NCBI GenBank assembly: GCA_015227615.1 | Contig: JAALGZ010000017.1 | Span: 248,001-312,000 of the forward strand | Direction of reading: 5' to 3' | Source of the DNA: Labyrinthula sp. Ha | Lineage: Eukaryota > Sar > Bigyra > Labyrinthulida > Labyrinthulaceae | Length of the DNA: 64,000 nucleotides | Shown: one piece after another, positions 12,111 to 25,571 of the stretch | How positions within the stretch are numbered: the stretch's first letter is position 1 | Layout of the letters: every line of letters starts with the position of its first letter | Notes under the pieces: model-generated | Told to the model about the DNA's origin: nothing | What the model saw: the letters and a program-made list of their open reading frames with translations, nothing else | Database searches by the model: none | Made by a program: the position numbers and the translations under genes

Positions 12111-12661
12111 TATTCTATTTATATTTATTTTTCTAATTTCTTTATTCTAATATTTTAACATTCATATAAAGTTATTGAATAATATACACATATAAAACTT
12201 CTCAATCTCCTGTTCAAAACTCAACTTAATATATCGCTTTTCTATATATATGAAACGAACTAAAATACATATACGAACATTCTTTTCTATTCTTGTCCCT
12301 AATATAATAATTGGGAATGACACATGTTTTTATTTATTCAATCATAATCCATAAACAATCCATTTTAATTTTATATCTACTATATTATGATGCGAAATCA
12401 TATTTTTATATCAATAATAATCTATTCATATATCAAGACGAGACATATTATTATTTTCTCAACCCGATTCTTTATCTATATATAATAACCATTAAAAATA
12501 ACTGAGACGAGATACATTATATATGTCTCGTATCTAATGATGTATTCATAGAACATTAAAGACTTTTCATCGATGCGAAATTTATCCGGGCAAAACAATA
12601 TATAAAAATAAAGTATAATTCTAATACAATAGTATTCAAATCCCAAACATAACAACGAAAA
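12111..12661. other. Intergenic, very AT-rich
   Basis: 551 bases containing the 3' end of the HAD gene and the promoter of the ZIP gene. Long TATA-like runs occur; near 12585 there is CCGGGCAAAAC, loosely like the GCCCAAAA motif of other promoters but not a match. No gene is visible. Confidence 0.4.
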
Positions 12662-14005
12662 ATGAAATTAAATATAGGAATCTCTCTTCTTTATATTTCA
12701 ATCCAAAGCTCAGTCGCTTCAGTTACGGACTTGTTGAATGCTTTTGACACTGATCTTAGTGGTGGACTTAACGAATCAGAGATTGACTCTTTTTTACAAC
12801 ACATACGTGGGCAATCTTCTGCTAGTTGTATTTCTGCTGAAGATGTTTTACAAGCTGTAAATTCTAGTGGACAGGAAGCAACAAGTATAGCTGAACTTAC
12901 GGAAGTTCTTACTAGTTCTGTTTCCTGTCTCTTACACGTAAATTGTGCAGCTGAGATGACAGTTGGGATTGATGGGGAAGTTTATGCTTGTGAAGAACAT
13001 AATCACGAAGAAGAAGAGCATGAAAATGAAGGTGAAGTATCAGTTACTGTTGGTATCCATTCTCTTGAATGTTCACACGATGAGCATGATGACGAAGAAG
13101 GAAACGAAGATTTTACAAGTGCGATTTGGAGTCGTAGTTTATTTGCTACTTTAGGAACATGTTTACTTTCTCTAGTTGGAATTTTCTTGATTATTTTTGG
13201 AATTGATCCAAAAAATATGCCTGAAAATAGTCCAATCCTATTTGATATGCTTGCATTTGCTTTAGGTGTATTACTTTGGGCTACTTTAGTACATATTGTA
13301 CCTGAAGGTGTAGAAGGTGTTGGTGGAGATGAGGGTTTTGGTAATTTTGTTATGCTTGGAGTTTTAATTGGTCTTATTACTGAGTTATCCTGGCCTGCAA
13401 TTTTTTCAAGATTTGGAAAAAAAACTGAGTCTGGATCTACGGTAGAAAACGGTGATAAAGACCCAGAATTGAAGACTGAAAGCGAAAAAAGGGAAATTAA
13501 AGATGCACCAATTATTGCAAATATTCTTTTTGGTGACTTTTTGCATAACTACGTAGATGGAGTAATTATTGCACTTGCGTTTGGAGTATGTAATTCAGTC
13601 TCATTGGGTGCTAGTGTTACTGTTGGAATTGTTGCACATGAAATTCCACAAGAGCTTTCAGATTTTACAGTTTTGGTAAAATGTGGGTTGAATTACAAAG
13701 AAGCATTATTGTTTAATTTATTGTCTTCTGGAAGTGCTCTTCTTGGTGCATTTACAATTTTGGCTAATGGAGACATGGAAGAAGTTACTCAAGGAAGATT
13801 ACTCTTAGTTTCTGGCGGGATTTTATTGTTCATTGTAATGTCAGAGTTATACCCGATGATTTCTGGATCAATTGATTCAAGAATAAATTTGTTCAGGAGA
13901 CTATTTTTCATAGGTGTTGGAGTTACTTTAGGTGTACTGATTAACCACTTTGTACCTCATGAGCACTGTCATGTAGGTCATGATCATGAAGGACATGATC
14001 ACTAA
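12662..14005 (+). CDS. ZIP (SLC39) family zinc transporter with N-terminal EF-hand
   Basis: 447 residues, single exon. A hydrophobic N-terminus (about 1-20) looks like a signal peptide. Residues 29-40 form a canonical 12-residue EF-hand loop (D29, D31, S33, G34, E40). Two His/Asp/Glu-rich clusters follow (112-125 and 138-149), then the ZIP membrane domain: helices at about 160-180, 192-212, 228-247, 283-310, 315-338, 346-368, 378-398 and 412-430. TM4 carries HNYVDG (295-300) and TM5 HEIPQE (326-331), the paired metal-site motifs of LIV-1-type ZIPs, which move Zn or related ions into the cytoplasm from outside or from organelles. The variable loop is at about 250-283. The C-terminus is His-rich (HEHCHVGHDHEGHDH). 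The second His of the usual HExPHE is Gln. Family certain; metal and membrane inferred. Confidence 0.93.
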   Translation: MKLNIGISLLYISIQSSVASVTDLLNAFDTDLSGGLNESEIDSFLQHIRGQSSASCISAEDVLQAVNSSGQEATSIAELTEVLTSSVSCLLHVNCAAEMTVGIDGEVYACEEHNHEEEEHENEGEVSVTVGIHSLECSHDEHDDEEGNEDFTSAIWSRSLFATLGTCLLSLVGIFLIIFGIDPKNMPENSPILFDMLAFALGVLLWATLVHIVPEGVEGVGGDEGFGNFVMLGVLIGLITELSWPAIFSRFGKKTESGSTVENGDKDPELKTESEKREIKDAPIIANILFGDFLHNYVDGVIIALAFGVCNSVSLGASVTVGIVAHEIPQELSDFTVLVKCGLNYKEALLFNLLSSGSALLGAFTILANGDMEEVTQGRLLLVSGGILLFIVMSELYPMISGSIDSRINLFRRLFFIGVGVTLGVLINHFVPHEHCHVGHDHEGHDH

Positions 14006-17000
14006 GTTAGAACATGAAGTTTTAGAGTCAGGTTATAAAAATAAATTCGAAAGGTATTCATAAAGTTTAATGATTTTGGTTTTGTTTCTTTTGAAATGTC
14101 TGCATATTAGTGGGTAAGGTGTTTTTAACTTTACTTGATCTAATTGTCTCTATTCAAATTTCTCAAAATAAATATTTACCATACATTTGAATTAACGATG
14201 CGTAGAATAGTAACTCCCCATACTTTGGTAAAACATAGAGGACGATGTTGACTAAAAGGTACCGAGTAAATATTATTAGTTAAGATCCTAATTCTAAAGT
14301 GTCTTTTTCTGTTGATTCTATGGAAATACATCAACTTCCATTTTTAATCAAGCTTAATCCTTGAAGTTTTTGTTGGTGTACGAGATTAAGATTTGCCCGC
14401 ATGACTGGACCCTCCATTCCTACTTGACACTTGAAGAAAATGAGGATGGATTTAAATCTTTTCCAAATCTTAAACGCAGATACGTTGAAGCATGCGTAAA
14501 GGTTAATAAATGCATGTTTGACGTAAGGTAATTATAGTTTTAAAACCAATAACTTTGAATATCAATATTGAGAAGATATAAATTTGTGCTGAGATTAAGC
14601 TTTGAAACTTAGTCCTCTTGGACAAAAACGAAGGGATTTTCGTGCTCTCTGAAAACTTGCAACTGAATTCATTTACTTCTGGAACTTGATCCTTTTTTAA
14701 AATAATCATACTCTTGTTTCCAATCCTGTTGTTTCGTTTCTTGTTCTTTGCTAATGAAACTTTTTTGAAATACTCATATTTTCGCTTCTTCTTCTGTTCA
14801 AATAAACTCGTCTTAGAAAACTGTAATTATTATTTTTTAATTTTTTTCTCTTTATTTTAACAATAACTATCTTAGGCAATTAAAAAGTTGAGTCGATGCA
14901 TATAGTGGAGTGAAGTAAAGGGATTAGACGTATTACTAACTAACACAATTAACATTGGAATACAATATTGTGCTTTAATTCACTTGATTTTATTTTACTC
15001 TATACTCTAGAAAGATTAAGTTTTGTTGAGCCAACATGCAGTAAAGAAATATATACACAATGCTTAGCATATAATTCTAGATTAGTGTCTCTATATTAAG
15101 TACTTAAGGGAGCTATATATTTGTTTCCATATTGATGGCTTATTCAGCGTAGGTGATACTGAAACATTTTTGCAAGAGAGTTAAGAGGTTATGACAAGAA
15201 TAATTCTATGTATTGACTGAAATTTGGAAAGTTTTAGTCTTCAGAACAGACAACGAAGAATTAATAAAACAAGATTATGATATGTTGTTCTTTTTTTAGC
15301 CCAATCAGGAAACCAACCCAGGGAGCATACCAGTTCACATTCGAATTGGTCTTAAGAATAATAAGTCTTATTATTGAAAAAAGAGTTAGGTAGTATTCAC
15401 TTAGCAAATTTCCAAAAAAGAAGTTCATGAGTTTGTTATATGTCCTGCTACTACAGGTACTATAGCAATTTGAAAATGTTGGAAGTGTAGGATTAAGCAT
15501 GTTTCTTACTAATGAATTAGTAGGCATAATTTAAATTCCACGTTATAAGGAACAAAATAGAAATGGAATATTTTTTCAAGCGCAATCAAAATGTAGTTGA
15601 ACTCAACATTCTAAGTGATACTGTAAAAGCTTATTGCATGAATAAAATTAGATAGTTTGTCAATGGATAATCAGAAATTAATATGCATAACGATAGTAGC
15701 TCCGCTTCACTAACCAATTTTCAGTTTCTCATACCCCCTTATAGACTCTTGTAGTTTTTAAACCTTAATTAATTGAAACCCATATCTGATCGTACATATA
15801 GAATATTACCCCTACCCTGAATAACTAAAATTGCCAATCTTTGGCTCAAGTCCTTGTTTCGAGCAAAATTCATAAAAAAATGTACATGACTTTTTCCTAT
15901 CAAATAGGACTTGTAACCTTTTTTTTTGCCTGTAAAAATCATGAGAAATCATATATTATCTTTTCCCAGGAGAACAGGATTCTCTGCTGGTACGATATTC
16001 TACTTCTATTCAATACACCACTATTCTAACTTTAAAGTGAGATTCTCAATTATTTAAATAAGTATGATTTGAAAATAAATTTTATATTTAATAATACTAA
16101 AGTACTTAAAAAATTCGACTGAGGTACGGTAGTTTCAGATTATGTTTACCCCAGGATATATTTTACTCTGTATAATATATCAAACATCAGTTATCATATT
16201 CTTCCCAACAAAAAATTCATGAAGCTAACTTGGTAGTTTGAATGAAAGCGTTTACATTTCTTTTTGCTTCTTTCGTATCAAGTTTCAACAATAATTCTGT
16301 TCCTGTTTATTGAATGCATCTTTCAGAGTCCATACTCTCTCTTAATATTGTTCATAAATAGATTTATGTAAGAAACAGACATTGTGTCCGATATCACAAC
16401 TTGTTTACGGCGGAAAATTTTCTTCTAGAGATATTTTAAGGGGTGGTTCTTTTAACATGTTATACTATTTTTATTTTAATAATTGATATATTATGTTGTA
16501 GAATAAGTATTTATTGTTGTTCTTATCTGTTTCTCCAAGTACCGCCAAGATATAATTATTGTTAAAACACTGAAATAGAGAAGAACCTGTGGGTTCCTTA
16601 TTCAAATCCATTTGTTGCTAAGGGTTACTTTAACTGAACAATAAATATATAGACACACGACCACATGCATGTATCCTCTCCTTATCGCCCATAGATTTAG
16701 GTAATAGTCAACAAGAAAAACATCATGAAGTATATTCTAATAATATTCATCTTTTTTGAAGTAACTGACGCGTCGCCTTAGTTAAATATATATATATATA
16801 TACATTTATGCTACTTGGTAATTTTCTCGGACATTTAATGGTTATTTCAAAGTAAAAAAAATGAAGTCTGTTAGTTTTATAGAGCAGAGGGAAAATTTTC
16901 TCCATTCTTAAACTTCAGTTTTCCCACTTCGTTATAGAGTAAAACCAAGTATATCTTCTCCTGAAATTTGTTCGCGAATATGACCTGCAAGAACAAACAA

Positions 17001-20000
17001 GATACAATACATATGAAGTGATTAGGCTGTTTTTCTACCTCGCAAATATGGTTTCTGAAATAATCTATTTTTTATTTTTGATATATTTGGTAAATGAGCT
17101 CGTGTCTTTTAATGTTTAATTCAAATAGTCTACTTTGGCAAACTTAGTATCAAGAGCATTTCCCAGTATTAACCGAAACGCAAAACAATTTGATATACAT
17201 GTGCTTATAGTATTTTTTATGTTAATTTGAAAGAACATGAAGCTTTCTTAGCATATTGAATCAACTAAAACCCCTGAAAATATTTTTTGTCTTTAAAACA
17301 CATCTCGATGGCGTATTTTAAATATATGGCGTAGCTAATATTTGATTGTATTATCAGATTCTAATTTGTATCTTTTTCCCTGTTCATATTATTTGGAAGT
17401 GGTTTATTACCTCTGGAGTCAATTAACCCTCTTGGCGTGATTAACCTTTCATCGTTTTAGGGGATGGCAAATTGAAAGGTGGAAGGGGCAACTGATGATG
17501 AAGTTACAAGATAGAACTTAGGTTGAGCCGGCTGCAAAGATTGTTAATAACAATAGAGCATGTGGAAACTTAATAATTAATGAGGGGGAGTTTACTTTGT
17601 TTCATAGTAATTGCTTGAAATAATATTAAAAGTATGAAAATCCTATTTCATATGAAGAACAGGATTCTCCACCTACATTTAGGAGATGATGACCAAGGTA
17701 AATATTAGAATGTGCATCGAGAAATTAAGATTCTAAAAAATGATATTTACCTCTTCTCCAGATGAAATTTCTAGTATATCCATAGGCTTTAATTAAGCTT
17801 CTCCTAGGTTTATTTTTGAGTGAATCATACAGATTACCTTTATCATAAAGTTGGTGTACCTTAAATCATAAAAAGATAAATATAAAACTTTACAGAAGAT
17901 GTATTCAAATAAATTGCGTAACTTAGCGTCGCCCATATCAGGCATACATTATCAGATGTGCATCTTTGTGGGGTGCTAGAATATTTTTTTTTCGAAAGAC
18001 ATGATATAGTAAGAGATTAATAAACTAGATAATAAAGATTAAAGAAGAGGGGATATATAATATTTAAAAACTAAAATAAATTGTGGTAGATGAGAAAAAG
18101 GTAAAAGAACAAAACCAGCACTGAGTGTACTTAAACCATGGAATGGAACATCCAATCATCTGATATTAAAAAAATAAACCAAAATATCCAGAATGTAACA
18201 GTATTTCACTAATCATATTACACGAAGCTAGGAAATATACGTCACTTACAAATTTTTCTTCGAAGCCAGTTTCTTCTTCTTAACCATCATCTTCTTATAC
18301 ACGTTAACAAAAATGTAGGGTTCGGCTAGTATTGCTAGATTCTCATAATATTAGTAATAATTTTTGTAATAGTAGTCATGGTGGACGGTAATAACATCCT
18401 TGTAATACAGTGATAGAAGTATGAATAACTCATATTAGTCGTGCGAACAATTTAATATATTGCTAAAAATACGGATAAAATATCTACAATTGGAAAAGTT
18501 CCAAAATACCATAAAAATTGTGAAGTTAACGTGACTTTAAATCACGATACAAAATATTTATTTATAAATAATACTTTACAGTGTTTAACTAACTTTGCTG
18601 AGTAATGGCATTGGAGTTTCGAAAACAAAAAAAAGAGAGAATTTAAAACATTTTGTGGAAATTAGCCCAGAAGTGTTTAATATTCTGGGATAGTGAAGCA
18701 TAAATAATTGATTTCTTCCATTGACTACTATAGTGAAATGGAAATTCTAAATGGTTTCTCAGAACTTAAATACTTGAAGAATTGGCAACTTATGAAAACC
18801 TGTAAACAATTGCCCCTGTACCATTTCGGGATACTTAGAGACATCCAACGAAAAAACGTTCAAATCTCATATGAAAAATAAAAACTACTTTTAAAAAATA
18901 TATAGTTTGTGAAACAATAAGAGGGTAATCTCTGTAGTCTATGTTTATATATATTTAGAAAACTTTAACTTCTGCCTATATATACTATGAATCGGTTGTA
19001 CATTTATTTTCTTAAAATTAAGAGACAATATTAAACAAAACCAAGGGAACTTATTGTAGAATCTATCTTTGAGGTATGGGTTTTATAATAACATAATGAT
19101 TATAGATAATAACGACAAATAAGGTGATCTGAATAGAATCTAAAATAACAATGCATGAATGATACATCAAAATTAATAATATCAGATGGATATAATTAAC
19201 CATGCCTCAGTAACTATGTACAATAATAAGATATGAGAGGTAGGAATAAGACTTTTAGAACTCTGTTAGAAAGCCATCACATGTAGATCTTATAACAACA
19301 AGCCATTCATTTTATCTGGAGTAGGTAAAATCTCTTAGAAAAAAAAACAGATATATCAATATGGTTAACAACAGTGAATGAACATCACCAGTATTGATAA
19401 ATTGTGAAAATATAAATAAATCAAAATAAATAAAATTTAAATTTGATTTTTTCACACTAAGTTATTCCTGGAATACCAAAAAGACATTATATTAAATTAT
19501 GCTAATACCACAGTCGCATGCCAACGTGATATTAGACTCTAATAGCCACCAACTTCTAAGAAACTTAGTTCAGAGGAGAAGATGATCGAAAATAAATTTA
19601 AAGATCCAACTATCTCGCGAGAAAGGCTTAACTTAAAGAGTTTGTCTATAGAACAGAACAAGTAATACCTAGAGTGCAGAGACAATCGAAGAGTGGAACA
19701 AAGATAATATACTATTAAAAAATAGTTTAATTATACATCGTAAACTATGCTTAAGCGCATTAAATAAGAAACCCAAAAATGTTTTATATAAAATGATACG
19801 AACAGTTTGTATTAAGTAATAAGAAGGCTAACCCTTGTTCAAGATATTGAATTAATAACCTGGTACAGACAAAAAATAAATATATCAAGTGGGAAAACCA
19901 AATAATATTATTATAATCTGATGGATAGCTGAATTGGCTCCAAAAATATAAGCTCTAAGAATACAAAGAAAAGATGCGCGATATCAAAACATGTAGCTTA

Positions 20001-23000
20001 TGAGCACGTTGATATGGAAGTATATGTTCACCCTAGAATTAAATTGAATAAAAAAAGAATATATTCTTATTACTTAAGAAGAAAATCATTTGTTCATCTT
20101 TATGTTTTGGAAAGCTCGATTATTTTCCGCGACTTTCTAGAATCCGTTGATTTCACTAAGCATAACTTCCTATATCTTGGTTTTGTAAACAATAATAGCT
20201 ATTAAAACTATTAAAAGGATAATAAATTTTAATTAAGTTCATTTATGAATCTTACTGAAGATTTATATGCACCCAAAACTGTTTCTTCAATAATGGGGTT
20301 CTCTTAGTTGTATATTCCTTATCTACTATATTAATGCCTTGTTTGGGCTATAGAAATGACGACTTAAAACTAGAACATTCTCCAATCTAAACAAAAAAGA
20401 CATGACTCTTAGTTTTCGCATTTGTACTGATAATATTTTCGCTAGTATATACTTGGCTAAATATATCAAGTCTTTTCCGTGACTGTAAACTCCGTGTGTC
20501 TCCACTTCTCTCTTAATTGATATAGACAAGAACAACATTTATTGCACTTCACGTCTTCTTAATGTATGTACTTAAGACGTCCGCGAAAAGAAATACACGA
20601 CTTGACCAGTAAACTTCAAGTAATAGGTAACAGGAATATAGATTCTTATCTTTATATATAGAAACTTGCTCACGAATAAAATCTCTTCTTTTTTATTTTA
20701 GAAAAAAACTTCTTCAAATTATTCGTGTTAACGGCTTGTTATTCTTCAAAGACTAACTATTCCAAAGATGCTAAATATAATATATTTCAAAGTATTTCCA
20801 ATACCAACTTATAGTATTTTAATAGGAAACCATGAGGTCTTACTCCCTATAAATCCTCCTTACACTATCTTACCTCAATCGTGAATAACGATATTCCACT
20901 CCAAATCCCTATAAACCAATATCACCTAATGTAAATTCGTAGCATAAAAACATCGGTGAAGTGCACACCCTTATACAACATCACGGGCGAAAATATCACC
21001 AAATACGAAAGTAAAAAGACAACAAATATATCTCCAAGTCATATAAAAATGGCCATATCTTTCAAAAACGCCTCAGAAAAACATCGTAAATAACCTATTG
21101 CCGTTGTAAATATATCAAGTAACTCTCATATAGCAAAATTAGAATCTTTAAAGTCAAGATCGTATCTCACGCTTGAAAATCTTTGTAAGCTGAAACAATA
21201 TAACAGTGGAACACACAACACATTCAATACATATAATGCCTGGCTCTTTAAGAATTTTCCATATTTTCTTAATAATATTTTTAAATCATCGGTAAAAAAC
21301 CTTGAAATGGAATATTCTACACTGAATGCTTTTGGTTTGCAGATGTTCCTTTGGGTTTTACATTGACGTAAATGAAAATTTTTGCTTAGAATTGTTATTA
21401 TGAAATATTTTAAGACATTAAAACTATGAAGCGATACCTTCTATTACAACAATAACATTGAATGGGAAAAGAATGCCACCGTAAAGGGAGATCATCCATG
21501 TTTAGAATATGCTCTAGACCCTCTTACTTGAATAGCTATAATATATTTGATAATATGGATGTCGTTGTGGTCACCTTGTATAATTATTGAAATCTCCTTT
21601 TTAAGAATAACATATCATGCAAGAATTGAAAAAACCTAATCAGAGCTGTAGCTCTATTACTTTAAGTGACAAGGTTATCATCTGATAGCCAAAAAAAACT
21701 CTAGTACCTCTACAAAGAATCCAAACAAGCCCCATATAATATTCAACAATATGACCATAGAAAGTGTTAAGGTCATTTTGATATTTATTGAAGCCAGCTG
21801 AAGGCTATCTAAATTTTCAATTAGAAGAGCTAAATTACCTCACTTGCTGCTGTCTCGCATATTCATAAGTATACTAAATGTTGTAGAATCGAAGGAGCCA
21901 AACCAACTGAAAGGGTGTATATGTACATGAACCCAGTGCTGCCAGAGGAATTAACATCGCTAGAATTAGTGTCATCAAGTTAGGGACGGCTACTGATAAG
22001 AGCTACATGCTATTCCCCGCCAACGACACAGCACCTGCACAAACCTCTTCTAATTCGTATGAAGATAATTTTATATGTTCCAGAGTATGTATTCTACTGA
22101 AGAATTTGAATAGTTAACCAGAAATTTAAAGGAAATCATATCTTCTTTTCAACAAGATTCCCTTAGCTAACTGCGATCCAACTATGATCCTCTCGTTTCA
22201 GTCAAGAAGTTCTTAATTTCTGCAGTTCTAGATTTTAATTCGCTAATTGAAAACATGAACTCAACCTTGAATCCTTAGATATCTACATCTTCCTTTCACC
22301 AAGATACCCTTTAACAAGGGGCCACCCAAAACTCTCACAAGATGACATATAACTCCAAAAGAATTCTTTCCTAGTATATGTAGAACACCTTTATAATCTA
22401 CACCCATATATTCATTTAGTAAGTCCGCTAAACTCTAACCATAAGGAACATTCTCTTCACTTAGACTATAAGAGCTCCTGGTTAATTAAATGGAAACAGT
22501 GTCTTTCTCACCTAAGAAAGCAAAGTGACTATGTATAAGCTAAACAAGAAGACAAATAAGTGCTTAGCACTGTGTTAAACCTATGTTCAAATTGGTATCA
22601 CTTGGTAGTTAGACTGGATCTTGTACATAGGTTATATCTTAAGCCAAAATTAACTACTTACATTGTATCTACTAAACACAAGAAAGAACTCTTGTTCTAT
22701 CTTGATATCAGAGACGTCAATTAGAAGTCTAAAATGGGAACCCTAATAGCGAGGTTGGAATATTTAACAAAGAAAACTCTCTAGAAAGCGAGTAGAACTG
22801 TTTACATTTAAGAGGATTGAGTAAAATGAGACACAATATAATGACAAGGGAAACCGTGGAAGGGTGGTAAAATATCTGATCCGCATTTCAGGACATTACC
22901 GGGATATTTTATTCACTAATGCGTGATACCAAGGCCATTCTGCATAAGAATGATCTCGACTAAACGCATCATATATTCATCCTGTCTCCATAACTAATAT

Positions 23001-24608
23001 ATCTTTGACCCAGATGAGGAAAAAGTTCTAAACAATACAGGAAAGACCTCCCATCTTATGAAACTTTAACTTTTTGTGAGAATATGTGAACATTGACTAC
23101 AATAAGTGTATTGTATTGTATTGAAAAATGCTACAAACCTCAACGAATCCCCCACGACGGGTTTCCGAGCAGTCAAATTTTACAACCTTCGCCTATTTTT
23201 TTCAAACTGTTTAAGGAAACATGAAAACAATCAGCACTATTTGTGCAAGTTAGGATGGTAGGGTGGGTCCTCAATGAAGACTTGTTTCGTCTTTTGGTGA
23301 AGCCTCCAGATTAATGATTGAGTCTGAAAAATTCTACATACTACATGGAGTGAAGAATGATTGCGGGGTGAGGAATTCAAAAGATATTTCTGACGAAGAA
23401 TTCAGTTAGTTTCTTTAGATGAGGGCTATAAAACTCATTGAGGAATCTTTAAGATATTATGCGGCACTGACTAAGGAATTCTGTGGAATTGATAGCTGAC
23501 TTCCTAGGGGCTTTGAGTGCTTGTTAGAATTCACAATTAGCTATTAATCTATGCATTTGAGTTTCATAGCCAAGTATTGAGGATCTTCATAACTTTCAAA
23601 TTTCGTTTTGAGTGAGGATGAGTCTAAGGATGCTCAATTCCTCCTTGAGGAGTTGCCATAAAACTGCATCCCTAGTGCACGTAGGCATAAAGGCATTTCA
23701 AATTTATTTTTTGATCGTCAAGAAAGTTGTCTTAAATAAGTGGATACTCCTTGAGGCAAATGTTGTAACGTAATAATTTAAGCTTGTGTAATATGTTCTT
23801 TCTTATGTGTTTATGAGGGGAAATAACTACATATATTCAGTGAACGTAAGTATATCTTGGGTTTATTAAAGAAGTATCAAAAATATTAAAGAAAGTTAGT
23901 TCTCACACTTCCAAAGTATGATCTAATATTTTTCAGATGTTTTGGATAATCGCTAAGCGTCGCATATTCCAAATACGTTCCGTAGCTTTTATTGAATGTT
24001 TATTGAAAGTTCATTTCCAAGAAAAAACTTGCAGGTGCATCAATACTTCTAGCCATAGTTAAGAAAAAACTATACAAATAGCTGTCAACATAGTAAAACC
24101 TAAATTTAAACAGCTTTCCCTCGTAACTATCATCTTATAGACTGTTTAAACAAAACAAATCCAAATCTATTCGAATTATATGAACCCCTAAACCCTACTG
24201 GAAAATATAAAAAGATAACAAAGAAAAATCTAGGAAATAAACATAAATATAATACATAGGAAACGAATTCCTTTTTCTTTTCAAGCAAAGTTGAATCCAC
24301 TCATAGAAAATCTCACTTCCTATCAAACAATTTTCTTCGTGAACAATAAACTTTTTTGAGATCAAATTTTAGTATCCGAGACAACATTTGTTTTTTTCTC
24401 CCGTCCCGTTTATAATAGGACCGGAATGAATTATAAATTAATGGTCTTATAGCCGTGGCGTAAGTTTAAATGCAAAAAACTTACCAAAATAAACAATATA
24501 AAAAGAGTTCGTGAACAGGTAATATAGTGAACTAGCAAACGTATGCACAAGAAGTTTATAGAAAAAGAGTGATTGAAACAATAGGATACAGTTTTTGATA
24601 CAAGATAG
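14006..24608. other. 10.6 kb gene-free tract
   Basis: No coding region can be supported; between about 16.0-20.0 kb and 20.5-24.4 kb no open frame reaches 60 codons. An (AT)n microsatellite lies near 16788-16802. The right part (about 17.5-24.4 kb) is visibly richer in A than T on the + strand. No tRNA, rRNA or transposase was recognised. Confidence 0.55.
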
Positions 24609-25571
24609 ATGACTGAGAAAGATGAAGAAGAAAATGAATCTAAAAATCCTTTGAACGAACTTGTTTCCAAATGGGTTGAAGATAAAGAAGTTCGAAAAAT
24701 ATTTACAAGAAGAAGAACTCCAACTGTTGAAGAAAATATATTCCTGACAAAAGCCATTGATAAAACTTTTCTGAACTTAAACCAAGTCTTGAAATCAGCT
24801 GCTGAAGAAAAAGACTATTCTTGGAACTTAAATATCGGTTCTTTTTTTTCTGGTGATATTTTGAAAGATAGTCATAGATCAATATATAAATATAAATATA
24901 TTGATGTGAAAAACCAAGAAGGTGAATATGAAAAATATCTTTGTTATCGTCTAGATGTGAATAATTTACCACCAGGTGTTTCAAAATGTTCAGATTTTAT
25001 TCAAGTTTTACAAAACAATTATAAGTTTGGAGTTCCTGCTTTAGAACTATTTGTTGATTATGATGAATCAGAACAACTTGAAATATCTCACTCTGGCCAA
25101 AACCTTTTAATTTCAATACATAAATTAAAACACGTTCTTGAGCAAGATTATTCTCCACATAAACGAGTTATGGGTTTTTCAGTTAAAGGAGCACTTCAAG
25201 AAGACCAATTTCTTCCATCACCTCAGGGAAATTTAGTTCTCAGTATTCTTAGTTTTCCACTTGTTTTTCGTTCTTGGATTGATTCAGCAACGAAAACGGA
25301 ACTGAGTTCGGGATTGGGTGAAAATTCAGTACTTCCTGATGGATATGGATTAATTATCTTACCTTGTGCAACTGAGGAGAACTTAAGTAAAAAACAGCAC
25401 GTTGTTTTTTCAGGTGTGATTCCTGTTTTTTCACCACAAAATACTCTTGAAGTTGATGGCATAGATCCTTCAAAGTTCTTTCAATTTAATGAAAGAACTG
25501 GTGTTCCAAACCACATTCATATAGCGCTTCAAATGTTAGAAGAAGCAATTAAGGCAATTGAACCTTCTTGA
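24609..25571 (+). CDS. Conserved-looking hypothetical protein, 320 aa
   Basis: I do not recognise this protein. It is soluble-looking, with no signal peptide or membrane span, and an acidic start (TEKDEEENESKNP). The middle has alternating beta/alpha character (YKFGVPALELFVDYDESEQ, VMGFSVKGALQ, LVLSILSFPLVFRSW, GYGLIILPCATEE). The C-terminus ends in a helix (HIHIALQMLEEAIKAIEPS). The ATG at 24609 is preceded in frame by TAG, so the start is clear and there is no need for an upstream exon. Its TGA (25569-25571) abuts the stop codon of the convergent coiled-coil gene with no base between, so the two transcripts must overlap at their 3' ends. Adjacent genes are ciliary, but that is no evidence of function here. 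Confidence 0.75.
   Translation: MTEKDEEENESKNPLNELVSKWVEDKEVRKIFTRRRTPTVEENIFLTKAIDKTFLNLNQVLKSAAEEKDYSWNLNIGSFFSGDILKDSHRSIYKYKYIDVKNQEGEYEKYLCYRLDVNNLPPGVSKCSDFIQVLQNNYKFGVPALELFVDYDESEQLEISHSGQNLLISIHKLKHVLEQDYSPHKRVMGFSVKGALQEDQFLPSPQGNLVLSILSFPLVFRSWIDSATKTELSSGLGENSVLPDGYGLIILPCATEENLSKKQHVVFSGVIPVFSPQNTLEVDGIDPSKFFQFNERTGVPNHIHIALQMLEEAIKAIEPS

Noticed and set aside
16788-16802. (AT)n run
   Set aside because: Ordinary microsatellite in AT-rich DNA.
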